Positions 32,181 to 43,700 of a DNA stretch of 64,000 bases are shown here, piece by piece. This stretch comes from Eustoma russellianum. Its lineage: Eukaryota > Streptophyta > Magnoliopsida > Gentianales > Gentianaceae. Below the pieces are notes generated by a model. The model made no database searches. It had not been told where the DNA came from and was given only the letters and a program-made list of their open reading frames with translations. Position 1 is the first letter of the stretch. Every line of letters starts with the position of its first letter. The translations under genes were made by a program, and so were the position numbers. The stretch is taken from NCBI GenBank assembly GCA_036186865.1, contig AP025065.1, positions 8,829,259-8,893,258 on the forward strand. Reading direction: 5' to 3'.

Positions 32181-33811
32181 ACAAATGGCCTTTTTGGCAC
32201 ATATATTTATGACCAAGGCATTTATATATATTTTGACATGAAATAAATCACTTGGTACACGTTTATGGAAGTAAAGACATATAAAATAAGGGGGGATAGT
32301 GTATAGGATTACTTTATGTGTATTTCTATGACGTATGAAAGTGTATGAAAAGAATTATGAAATTAGAGTTTTGGCCCTTTTTATTAGGTATTAGTTGAAT
32401 ATTTTAAGAATATGTCGATAAAATTTATTTGTACAATAATAGGGGTGTTTGGCAGAGATTGGAAGAGGGAAAAAAGATAGTGAAATTCATGACTTAAGTA
32501 TTGGATTAAGTGTGTATATATATGTAGGTTTAAGGACATGATGATATGAGGATTATGGGAGTATTTATATATGTTATATAGAATAGAAATAGAGGTATCT
32601 GCATACATGTTTGCATCTCACGACAAGTTTTAAAAGTTTTCATACGTAAAGAACCATACTGATGAGATGATTGATTCCATCGACACATGTTTATATGATA
32701 TGATATGTTTTGGAGCGCCGTCCTGATACCTACCGACGTTGGTGGTGTTTAGGAGGTATACAGGATGTTATTACCGAAGCACGGCATGACACTGGAACCT
32801 AGGAGAGGTTGGTGTCATGGGCATACAATACCCTATAGTTATAATTACAGTTTGGCCGAGTGTAGCACCTTGTCTAGGACAAGGGATCTCCGCTTTATTG
32901 ACTTCACTATTAGATGCTATGTACATATAATGTAACTCCATGTGGACTCATCGAGATTCATAGTGTACATGATGACTATATGGGGAATCATTTGGAATAT
33001 CGTGTGATATCGTTCTTACGTATGATGAGTGCTATAGCCATCATATGACATCACATATTTCATAGATGTTGTATGGAAATATATGTACAGACAAATTACA
33101 ATATGGATATGACATGATGTTTATCGTACAGTATATGGATAGTCTTATGACATCGGTTTTGATTTATTGTTTTCGTTATAGAATTTTGTGACATTGTTTT
33201 AAAGATATTGTATCGTAGAAATATCATACTTACATGACTTGTATAGAGACTTGATAGTATAGATAGTTTACTTGACAAAGATATACATGTTAGATGTTAT
33301 TTATTTATCTATATGTTATGCACTTTATTATTAAATTGGAGACGCGATTCGTTATGATCTTATTTATGCAGTATTATTTTCTTACCCCATCTCCTAATGC
33401 ATGATCCACATGACGTATCTAGTCGGACTACTTGCTGGGCGATTATGTTTATCGCTCATACTTGCCTTATCACTATTTGCAGAGAACAGGTACCACTATA
33501 TGGGTTGTTGAGGATGAGTCCAAATAGATCACCGATATCATCACAGTGTGTCGAAAGATTAGCTTTAAAGACGTGATTCATTTGATTTTCATGTATTCAG
33601 AAGATTTCAAGGTTTAGTATAGTATGATTGTACATATTTGCAATGTAAAGTAATACAGGTCGATTGTATTTTGTTTATGTTATGTTGCTTCCGCTTATCG
33701 ATTCATTATTCATGTTGACATGCACATGTATAATATCGATGCCTTATACTTGTCGTATCAGAGTATGGCGGGTGCACCAGGCAAAACTCTAGTTTCGGAC
33801 GGGGTGCTACA
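32181..33811 (+). repeat. Noncoding dispersed repeat, copy 1, possible Ty3-type LTR remnant
   Basis: It has no credible ORF. It shares several blocks, in the same order, with 48319-50099: GCCGAGTGTAGCACCTTGT (about 32854), GTGCTATAGCCATCATATGA (about 33028), ATGATCCACATGACGTAT (about 33401), GCTGGGCGATTA (about 33435) and the end GGGGTGCTACA at 33811. An end in CTACA with a G-run before it suggests an LTR end, but no matching start, primer site or target duplication was found, so the type is uncertain. Confidence 0.5.
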
Positions 33812-35099
33812 CCATCCAAGAAGAGAATATTTTTCTCTTCTTACACTCCATGTCATACCATCATCAAGTCTACTCCTAATGCAACTACAATTGCATGATG
33901 ATAATTTCCCTCCTCAAGGAAACCGCCCAACCAGCCACCCTGTGTACAAAGAGGGAAATCCCGTCTTTCTTCCCATTCTACACTTCAACAAATTTCAATC
34001 TTCTAATCAAAGCTCTCTTTCCTCTCCAAGGACAAAAACAAGTCTTCCAACTCCTTCTCCATCCCCTTTGGCCGAGAGTTAAGGCAAGATAATAAAGGAG
34101 GAAAACTTTTGCTCATCACACCACATTACCCCTCCAAGATAAGATTTAAACATCATGCTACATTAAGAGTGGTGACCAAAATTTTGTAGAGCCAAGAACC
34201 AAGAAGGAGCAACGTAAGAAATTCATGTTGAATGAGTTAAGTTCTTCCCTTTGTCATTTTCCATATTTGCTTGCTAACCTCTCATTTGCATCCTCCAAAC
34301 CCGTGGTTTTCAAGGAGGAAAATGAGAAAGTTTTCTCCAAGACAAGTGAAGAAATCTTCACCTTAAACTAAGAAATAAGTGAGAAAGGCAAGTACTCTTC
34401 CTAGATCCTTCATGGATTTCCAAAGATTAAAGTATATATATTCATACTAAGTTGGATAATTCATGAAGTATGTCCAATGTTTTGGTAGCATGAATAGGTA
34501 AAATCTATGTTCTTTGCAATGTATATGTTGTGATATGTAACCCCCTTTAAATCGCCTAACATAAAAGATATAGACTCATATGTATAAATGAAATGAAATG
34601 AATAACTTTTAGGTGATGCATGTAGAAACTAATAAAAGAAAATGAAGTCATATGATATGATAAGAAAAGAGCACTAATAAACTAGTTTTGATACATTTGT
34701 GTATGTATTTTCCATGGTGATCATCATATATGTATTTTCATGGTATATTCGATTTTTATATTTTTTGATGATCTTGATTTAACATGTTTATGGATGCATC
34801 ATAATCATGACTCTATGGCCAGATCACAAATGTTGTTTCATGATGATCATCAAACCATTTTGCATATATACACTACACAGCCAAAGTGCTAGTTTGGTCT
34901 CTTGTACTCGAGCTTGATCATCCATGTTATGTCGACATATAATCTTGGTGACCTTAGTTCAAAATGGTATATTTGCATAGTTTCCATCATCTTTTTATTG
35001 TATGTATTTTTCATCATGATCTTAATATTGAAAGTCATCATGTTGATGGAAACTAGTATGCATATGGTTAGAATAAATGTTAAACTCAAGATATACAAA
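33812..35099. other. Unassigned AT-rich intergenic stretch
   Basis: No recognisable coding region, RNA gene or complete repeat. The first 700 bp are C/A-rich, and the open frame at 33720-34082 has low complexity and matches no family I know. At about 34530 TGTAACCCCCTTTAAATC resembles the start of a Ty3-type LTR, but no partner end is seen. It ends at a T-run (about 35099-35105), which is the reversed A-tail of the next LINE. Confidence 0.5.
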
Positions 35100-36730
35100 A
35101 TTTTTTAGCGAAAAACAGCAAAATCTTTGTTAGGAATCCTCACTTATTGTGGAGAAAAATTGTAGTACATATATGAGCGACGATATTTAAAGGAATGTAT
35201 CAGAGAGGGCAACATTCAACTGTATATGATATGCCGCATTAAAACCTTGCCAAGTAAAACCACTCTTGTGGAAAAACCTTGGTCGAAGGAACAAAACATA
35301 CATATTTTTTCAAATGAAATGTTTATATGCAATACAATACAGAAGCAAGTATCATCATCATCATCATTACCTCATTGCCTTAATGGCTCCCATCTATGAT
35401 GGGGGGTACAATAAATAAGCAAGTATAACGAGTAATAAAGAAGTAAACAAAAAGGTGTGGAATGCATCACCCTCTGGCCGATAAACGTCTGTTTAAGTGG
35501 GGGAGCCCTATGATATATGTCTGTACTAGCATGGTGAAATGAAGCTAAAGATGCATCTGTTAGAATATAACCTCGAACATGCGATGGTAGCGAAGAAATT
35601 GAGTGGTAATACTGAATTGTAGTGCGTGACATGGCTACTTGAGCCAAAACATGAGCAGGCTCATTAGTCTCTCGGGGTGCATGGCATAAGCGGAGGGAAC
35701 ATGCAGCAAGTAGAGATCAAAGACGACGTAAATCTGGTGCAACATAAGTGTCTAACGACGCAAGAGCACAAACCAACTCCAAACAATCTACCTCAATAAG
35801 GAGAGGCATGTATAAAGGTAAATAGTAGACAAGAGCCATTACAACTGCTTGGGCCTCAACTCGAAGTGGTACCTCAGGTCGCAATGGATAAGAGAGAGCA
35901 TGCACAAACACACCAGATGAATCACGTACAATAGCACCCACACCTGCCGAGCATCGACCAACTGCAGCATCAGTGTTAAGCTTCAGACGACCCGACAGTG
36001 GAAGCGGCCATCGAATGACCTATAGCCGTCGAGAGCGAAGAGGAGGGGAAATGCCAAACTGAATAAGCCATAGCACCAAGACCACAATTTTGGATCCAGA
36101 CATAGATTTGGTCCATAGGTAGAGATCACTCCGAATAGACCGATGACGATACGCTGAGACCATGTAGAGGCATCAAACACAATAGCAGCATATGTCTTCT
36201 AGATATGTTGTAGTAAAACTCCTAGAAAAATTTTCTACATCTTGCCGAAGAATGAGTTGGAGGCAGAAAACCATATTGCCAGCGAATGAGATCGCCAAAC
36301 CAGACAATATGAGACTCTAATGTCCAGTAGTGCATCAAAATAATCCCATATGGCACGAACCTCTAGAAAATAAAAAACAAATGGCTAGTAGACGCAGAGG
36401 CCATCCGACAGAAAGGACATATGGAGGACAGAATCACAAGAAAACACAAGTTTATCCTACAAAGGTGAAACACCATGAAAAATTTCCAGAGAAAAACCTG
36501 GATGGCTGGTTGCTGTGTCTTCAACCAAATATACGTATTAGACATAAGAGAGGATTTCATCGGTCGAATTAACTCATATGCATGGCACAGTGAAAAATCT
36601 CCCGTAGATGTTGGCCACACAGGTATTCCATCCGCCATATCAACAAGAGGAAAACAAGTACTATGAATATCACAAATACGATGCCCAGGGGGTCGATTGG
36701 TCTTACTCAAGTCTGTTCTTTCAGCCATGT
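35100..36730 (-). pseudogene. LINE ORF2 3' end, minus strand (zf-RVT, RNase H, 3' UTR)
   Basis: Reading right to left: zf-RVT region (36660-36380; TGDFSLCHAYELIR, PAIQVFLWKFF), a degraded linker, RNase H (35941-35717; GAIVRDSSGVFVHALSYPL, VEAQAVVMALVYYLP, IEVDCLELVCAL), then 3' UTR to a T-run at about 35099-35105, which would be the A-tail on the minus strand. The 3' UTR matches that of the plus-strand copy near 48120-48170 (ACTTGGCAAGGTTTT). Frames are broken and no upstream RT is attached. Confidence 0.8.
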
Positions 36731-38870
36731 CTCTACATCTGCTGGCAGTAGCTCGTTTAGCCAAGAGTGTGTTGCACTCTATTAGCAGGAAATAGCTCAC
36801 TTTATTTGGGGCAATCGTTATCACTGGGATTCATTATCATCATTATGTTTGCCAGAAACAGAGGATGGTGTAGGTATCCAAAGTTTGCCGCTGATTCAGC
36901 AGGCATATGACTGTAAGCTTTGGTGGAACTGTCATACTAAAACGACACTTTGGACCATATATATGTGCCATCAATATGGGATAAGATCAGATTACATTCT
37001 TCGCATCTATGACTCACCTGGTTGGAAGAGAATATGCTCCATCCATTCGGTGTGCATGCAGCTTTCTACTGGCGAAACCACGCCTTTATGGCGTTTCTCT
37101 CCATCGGGTATGTTTTCTATACGAAAGGCATATAATGACATCCGTGTTGTTCGTCCATAATTATATTCTCATAAATTTATTTGGTGGAAACGTTTGCCAA
37201 AATCTGCAAGTTTTTTCATATGACGTCTCTTTCATCATGCTCTTCCTTTAGAAGATAATTTAAGACGATTCGCTCAGATTTGTCCAACTATCTGCCTATT
37301 ATGTAAGCTGCATTTGGCTAACACAGATCATATTTTTCTTCAATGCACTTAATAAAAGATGTCTGGATGCGATTTTCTTGGATTTTAGATGGTCCTTTAT
37401 ATACTGATACGCATATCGGACATATCTGCTTCAATGGTGGTGTCTTCTACATCTCGCACAGTCACGGGCCATTTTCGTGTCATTGGGCCGATTATGCTTT
37501 GTTGGGCATTTTGGAAGGTATACACAAACTAAGTATATGGTTCTGCAGAACTTTCACCGTCAAGTATATATAACATGGCGCGATAGTCATGTTATAATTG
37601 GTCATCTTCTTTATCCGACACAAAATTAGCTGCATGCATTCCTTCTCTCATATCGGCTGGATTCTCTCCCCGACTACTTATAAAACAAGTCCATATACTG
37701 AAATGGGATTTGCATCGTTCTGGGAAACTAAAATTTAATGTGGATGCATCGCTGGGGCCAAGTCAGCTTCGGCTGGAGCTATTCTGAGGGACTCTGATGG
37801 AATCTTGTCGCCGCTATCACATTTGTGCTACCTTGCCTTCCACCACTATGTGTAGAAATCCAGATTCTATTATACAACACTATGTTTTTTTGGTCAACTC
37901 CATCGAAACATTTTAATTGAGACAGACTGCATGAATGCAACACAAACTTCATATCTCATGCTCTCATCGTTACCTGAATACTCCCACCTGCATTAATTTT
38001 TCCATCTCACTAGAAGTAGTCTTCGTTATATACCTCGGGAGGTTAACATGGTTGTCCATCATTTAGCACAGCATGTGCGTATGTTCCCTACTACAACATT
38101 ATACACCTCAACTGGCTTGCTTCCTCTTGTGGCACGTGGATTTTAATATACGGACTGCACCACTAATGTCATACGAGATTAGTTCGTGGATGCATAGCTT
38201 GATCAATTTGGAAGTTGCTTGTATTACTCTGATGCAGACAACTTGGGTATGGTTTCTTCTATGACACATTCTCTATTGTTGTATTTTAAAATCTCCCTGT
38301 TGGATTGGTGATTTGAAAAGTCTGTTGCCCGCGGTCTTTGGACTACGGGCAACCTCGGTATGCCTTTCCGTTCGTTCTATATGCATTTATTTTTTATGCT
38401 ATTCTGCTATAAACCCTTACACTCCTCTATTTGTTATTTGCAGAGGAAATATTTCATAGGTAACCACGGTGATGACTGCTCTCATACGGGTTGGCATCTT
38501 CAAATACTTGTTTATTTGGTCCGATATAGCCAAGGCAGCGCCATCGACGGGGACAATTCTCCTTACATGATATCAAAGGACCAGACATGCTATCTTGACG
38601 ACTGAGCACCTACACCGCAGTCAAGAACCAGTCGTCGCTATCTTCGAGTTGCGTTGCCTAGATTAATGCAAGATTTTTTAGTCCATAGTTTGTTGATTAC
38701 TTGTATTCTAAAGTTTTCATATGTATTTATTTATCTGCTTTGCTTAGTTTGGGAGAGTCTCCCTCCATAGCATGAACATCTGATGTAACCACAATATTCC
38801 TCCGTCACAATTGAGGGCTATAAATTAATAAAATACCCAGACAGTACCACCCGTCCTTCACCTAAAAAAA
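36731..38870 (+). pseudogene. LINE ORF2 3' end, plus strand, with A-tail
   Basis: Starts near the end of RT with FIWGNRYHWDSL and LCLPETEDGVGIQSL (about 36800-36890), continues KLWWNCHTKTTLW and zf-RVT (TPLWRFSPSGMFSIRKAY, about 37080-37135). A broken RNase H (LKFNVDASLG, about 37730-37760) and 3' UTR follow, ending in an A7 tract at 38864-38870. It is joined head-to-head to the minus-strand copy on its left (junction near 36730, not precisely placed) and is followed immediately by the next LINE. Pseudogene. Confidence 0.75.
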
Positions 38871-40283
38871 TATCTTGAGTATAGAAAAGGTTTTCTTCGT
38901 TAAGGCTCTCTCCAGCGATTCCAGCATATAGTAGCTTCCTAGACATGTCGCTGCTGCGTCATCAGGCCTCGGCCACCCGCTCTTTTGTGTTTGTCCTCAT
39001 TGGCATGTCATCCATCATTTCTCCGAAACAACCGCAACACTATAAAGGATGTCCTTCTATTGTTATCGCTGAAGAGGAAGTCACCGCCATGGTTGCACCA
39101 TTCAGACACACTATCAACGGATCATTTTGGAATGGGTTCCCTGGGATGGCCACGCTCTAGAAAGCTCTAGACACAATCGGATTCATCGGACAGGTAAACG
39201 CTGGCCTTTTAGACAAGACACACGTTTTGCTTCGATTTGAACGAAAAAGGATTACAATTGTTGTTTTTTTTTGTCATTCATGGAATATCCTTGGATATCA
39301 TATGCAAAACACCAAATATACGTATGATTTTGACCCCCATTATGATGCACCTATAGTGCCCGTGTGGCTCTCACTGCCGGGCCTTCCAATTTATTTACAC
39401 AATCAGCTGGCCCTATTCGCAATTGGTTCAACGGTTGGTACCTCTATTCGGATGGATGTGGCTACACAACAAATTCTTCAGCCATTCATTGCTCGGGATG
39501 CGTAGAAATTGATGTCTCCAAAGACCTCCCTGTGAAATTGCATATACAAAGTATGGATTATCATCATTTTCAGACTGTCATATATGAGGATGTTCTCCTA
39601 TTTTGTGAAAAGTGTTGTATATTAGGACATAAGCAGGATGACTGCGCTAAGGCAGCACTTCTACCGTCATCTGCTCTACACGTCGTGAGGCCGCTATCCT
39701 TGAAACATCGAAAAATTGGCGAGAGAAGCTAATGAATGACAAGGGAAAAAAGATGTTGCAGGAGGCACCGCAAGTGCATGGGGCTGGCGTCAGTCCATCC
39801 ACGTTGCATGAATCGTATTTGGCTGACCTGCCGTTGGTGCCGGATGTTATTGAGGACCCCCTGCCTTGACATTCTCAGAATTTGGAGGTGCTTGGTCGGT
39901 CTTCGGATGATTTAGTGACAGAGGAGAATGCCCACAATAGTGAGAACCCTATCGTGAATTCAGTCTCGTATATGGAGCTATACATTACGAGAGACAAACA
40001 TCTTGATTTCCTTGAGACGCAGGATATTCGGAAGGAGTTTCTTCATGCATCCACCAGTTAGGCTCGCCGAATTCAAGGTCTCATGAAACACACATCCAAT
40101 TATGAGCTTCTACAGCAAAAAACACACCTGCCTGATGTTTGTGATGATGAAGGTTTTGTTCCTTGAGTTTGAAAACATACACGGTGACTTAAAGTCAAAT
40201 CTTACACCCTCCCTATTAGGTTAATTATTACTCGCAGTTTTGCTCGCACCTCAAGCTCCCGATCCCAGGTCTATCAATGAATA
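38871..40283 (+). pseudogene. LINE 5' region and ORF1
   Basis: A short 5' leader begins right after the preceding LINE's A-tract. ORF1 starts at 38945 (MSLLRHQAS) and reads SFWNGFPGMATL; after breaks it gives the DUF4283-like part PVWLSLPGLPIYLH (about 39360-39400) and VEIDVSKDLPVKLHI. The zinc knuckle is C-C-ILGH-C (about 39603-39645). The tail ends RSQVYQ with TGA at 40278-40280, overlapping the ORF2 start as ATGA. Several frameshifts are present. The copia insertion at 40284 separates it from ORF2. Confidence 0.8.
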
Positions 40284-40793
40284 TGTGAAATTTCTAACGA
40301 AGAACAAGCAATTCAAATGTTTAACAACAAATCAAACCGTGCAAACACAAATTAAGAAGCTAAGAAGCGAATTCATGAGAAAATAGCACGGGGAGGCACG
40401 AAGAAAAACTCTTGGAATTTTCTGGAAAAATCAACTCAACTACAAACGCGAAGCTGCCAAACTTATATAGGCTAGCCCGCTAGAGAAGGAGAAACAGAAC
40501 CAGCAAAATTACACCTATGCCCTTCAACTAACTGACATTATAATAGCATCAGTAAGGGCAATAACGTCATTTCACCCGTTTAAACATACTCCCGCCAAAG
40601 CAATCGTCTTCCTCTTCCTCCTGTAAGCTCTACTTCAATGGCAGGCTCTTCAACCAGCCAATACACACTGCCCCACCGTACAAACCAGGTGCAATTTTAC
40701 TCAATTGGTAGCTAACACTTCGAATCATCAAGAACAGTACACAATTCAAGTTAGCTGCCACACTACTTGGGGATTCACCCAACATCTTTAACA
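40284..40793 (-). repeat. 3' LTR of the young copia element
   Basis: TGTGAAATTTC...CTTTAACA on the plus strand, 510 bp. The ORF stop codon (40775-40777) lies inside it. Confidence 0.95.
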
Positions 40794-43700
40794 TCCCCCC
40801 TCAAGCTTGGCTTGCCATAAAGATTGTGAATCCCAAGTGACCCAACATGCTGCAACAACCGTTTTGAATCCAAAGCTTTGGTGAAGATGTCAGCCAATTG
40901 CAGCTCCGTCCGTATTGGCATCAATCTAATCACCCCTTCTTGCACCTTATCTCTAACCACATGGCAATCAATCTCTATGTGTTTAGTCCTCTCATGAAAC
41001 ACCGGATTTTCTGCAATATACATTGCACTCCTACAATCACAAAACATCTCCACTGGCTTCTGATCCCTTAATCCCAAGTCTTCTAACAAATACAGAAGCC
41101 ATTGAACCTCACAAGTCACCATGGCCATGGCTCTGTATTCTGCCTCAGCAGACGATCTAGAAACCGTAGACTGCTTCTTTGCCTTCCATGATATCAAAGA
41201 ATCTCCAAAAAAAACGCAATATCCCGTAACAGACCTCCTAGTCTCATGACATCCACCCCAGTCAGCGTCTACAAATGCCCGTAGTTTCAACACTCCTTTC
41301 CTTGGAAACAATATGCCTTGACCTATGGTTCCCTTAATGTATCTGAGAAGTCTATGTGCAGCTCTCAAATGATTTTCAGTGGGACAATCCAAAAACTGAC
41401 TTAACTGCTGAACTGCAAAGGCAATGTCGGGCCTAGTGATGGTTAAATATATAAGCTTCCCAATTAACCTCCTATACTGTGTGACATCCTCTAACGCAGG
41501 AGAATCCAAATGAGTCAGGCTAACATGACTTTCCATGGGGGTCTTAGCAGGCTTAGCATTTAAAAAACCTGTTTGCTCCAAGAGATCCAAAGTATACCGT
41601 CTTTGATTAATGTGTACCCCCCCTGTAGCCTGAGCTACCTCTATGCCAAGAAAGAAACGCAACTGGCCCAAGTCTTTAATCTTAAAAGCACAATGTAAAG
41701 CTTGTTTAACCTTAGCAATGGAATCCTCATCACTGGAGGCCACTATGATGTCATCCACATAGACCAACAAAGCCATAAACTCAGCACCATCATGTCTAAG
41801 AAACAGCGTGTAGTCACACTTGGACTGCTTAAACCCCATAGCCAGCAGGAACTTAGTAAGAGTGGCATTCCACTCTCTGCTGGCTTGCTTCAAGCCATAC
41901 AGGGACTTGTGCAGTTTACACACCATATTGGACCCTTTTACAGACACACCAGGAGGTAGAGACATGTAAATGTCCTCATGGAGATCACCATGCAAAAAAG
42001 CATTGTTCACATCTAGTTGATGTATATGCCATTGAAATCTTGCAGCCAAGGCTAATATGACTCTGACAGTGGTCATCTTGGCAACAGGAGAGAACGTGTC
42101 CTGATAATCAATGCCATACTGCTGTGTGTACCCCTTGGCCACCAACCTAGCCTTATACCTCTCCACACTTCCATCAGCCTTGAGTTTAACTTTATAAACC
42201 CATCTGCATCCTATTGCTTTCTTGCCTGGAGGTAAAGGCACCACAGTCCAAGTCCTGTTGGCTTCCAATGCAGACAATTCAGCATTCATAGCTGCCTGCC
42301 AGACAGGCAACCTAGCAGCCTCTGAATAAGTACTAGGCTCTGTATGTGCATTTAAACTCAAAACATAAGATCTGTATTGTGGAGCTAGTAAATCATAACC
42401 AAACACTTTATGCAAAGAATGGGGAGATGTATGGACCAGTTGATCAGAAGGAAGAGATAGAGTATTACAATGGTAATCTTGAAGATACTTGGGTGGATTC
42501 TTGACTCTGACAGGTCTAGTAGGAGAATTAAGAATTGGAGGCAAATCAACAATTAGTTGTCCATCCATCAATGGAAGAAGATCTGTGCTTGGGACAGTGT
42601 ACAGACTCTCAGTAGATGTAGAAGAAGGAGGTGACTGTGAGCTAGATTGAGGAATATCAGCTGACTGTAGAAGGCTATTATCAGGTAATGAAGGGACAGA
42701 AGACTGAGCAGGAGATGAGATAGGAGCATCATGGATGAGGTTGCCAGGCTGAGAGTGAAAAGACTGGAAACAAGGGGGACCAGAACTGAAACTAGGAACT
42801 TGACCAATTGAACTATCAGAGGAGGTAGATGAGGAAGGTGCTTCTGTGCCAAAGGGAAATTTGGTTTCATGAAACAACACATCCCTTGAAACATAAACAT
42901 CCTTAGTATTCAAATCTTGCAGGATGTAACCTTTGGTGGTATGTGACAATCCCAAGAACACACTACGTCTAGCTCTTGCGTCAAACTTGCCTTTGTGACT
43001 TTGTGTATTGGCTCCGAATGCTAGACAACCAAACACCTTGAGGTGACTATAGGAAGGAAACCTCTTATACAAAATCTCATAAGGAGTTTTATGATTCAAG
43101 ATAGGAGTTGGAGTGATGTTAATGAGAAAGACTGAGTGCTGGACGCAAAAGCCCCAGTACTCCGAAGGAAGAGAGGATTGAAATCTGAGTGATCTTGACA
43201 CAGTCAAAATATGCTGATGCTTTCGTTCCACTATACCATTCTGCTGTGGTGTATTCACACAGCTAGTTTGATGAACAATACCATGATCAGCAAAGAATTT
43301 ATTCATGGAAAATTCTGGACCATTGTCCGTTCGAATCACTTTAACTTTACTATCAAACTGAACAGAAGCAAAGCTACAGAAACTTTCAATGATGTTTCTG
43401 ACATCAGACTTAGATTTCATCAAGTAAATCCAACAGTATCTGCTAAAATCATCAATCACAGTAAGGAAATAACGCTGATTATACATTGTGGGGTATTTGT
43501 AAGGCCCCCAAATATCCATATGCACAAGTGCAAAAGGAACAGAAGCTACAGAGTAAGAAACTGGAAATGGAGTTCTCTTTTGTTTGGCCAAAGGACAGAC
43601 ACTACAATCCAGATGAGAATCAGAGGCTTGGACAGAAGAATCAAGTTTCTGGATTTCTTTAACTCTTGGCAAGGACATATGACCCAATCTACAGTGCCAC

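Noticed and set aside
31913..32212. 99-codon open frame with a Thr/Tyr/Ile/His repeat
   Set aside because: It is the translation of a CATA/TA microsatellite joined to inverted LINE sequence.
33720..34082. 120-codon open frame as a host gene
   Set aside because: Composition is low-complexity Ser/Pro/Leu with no family motif, and it starts inside the end of a dispersed repeat.
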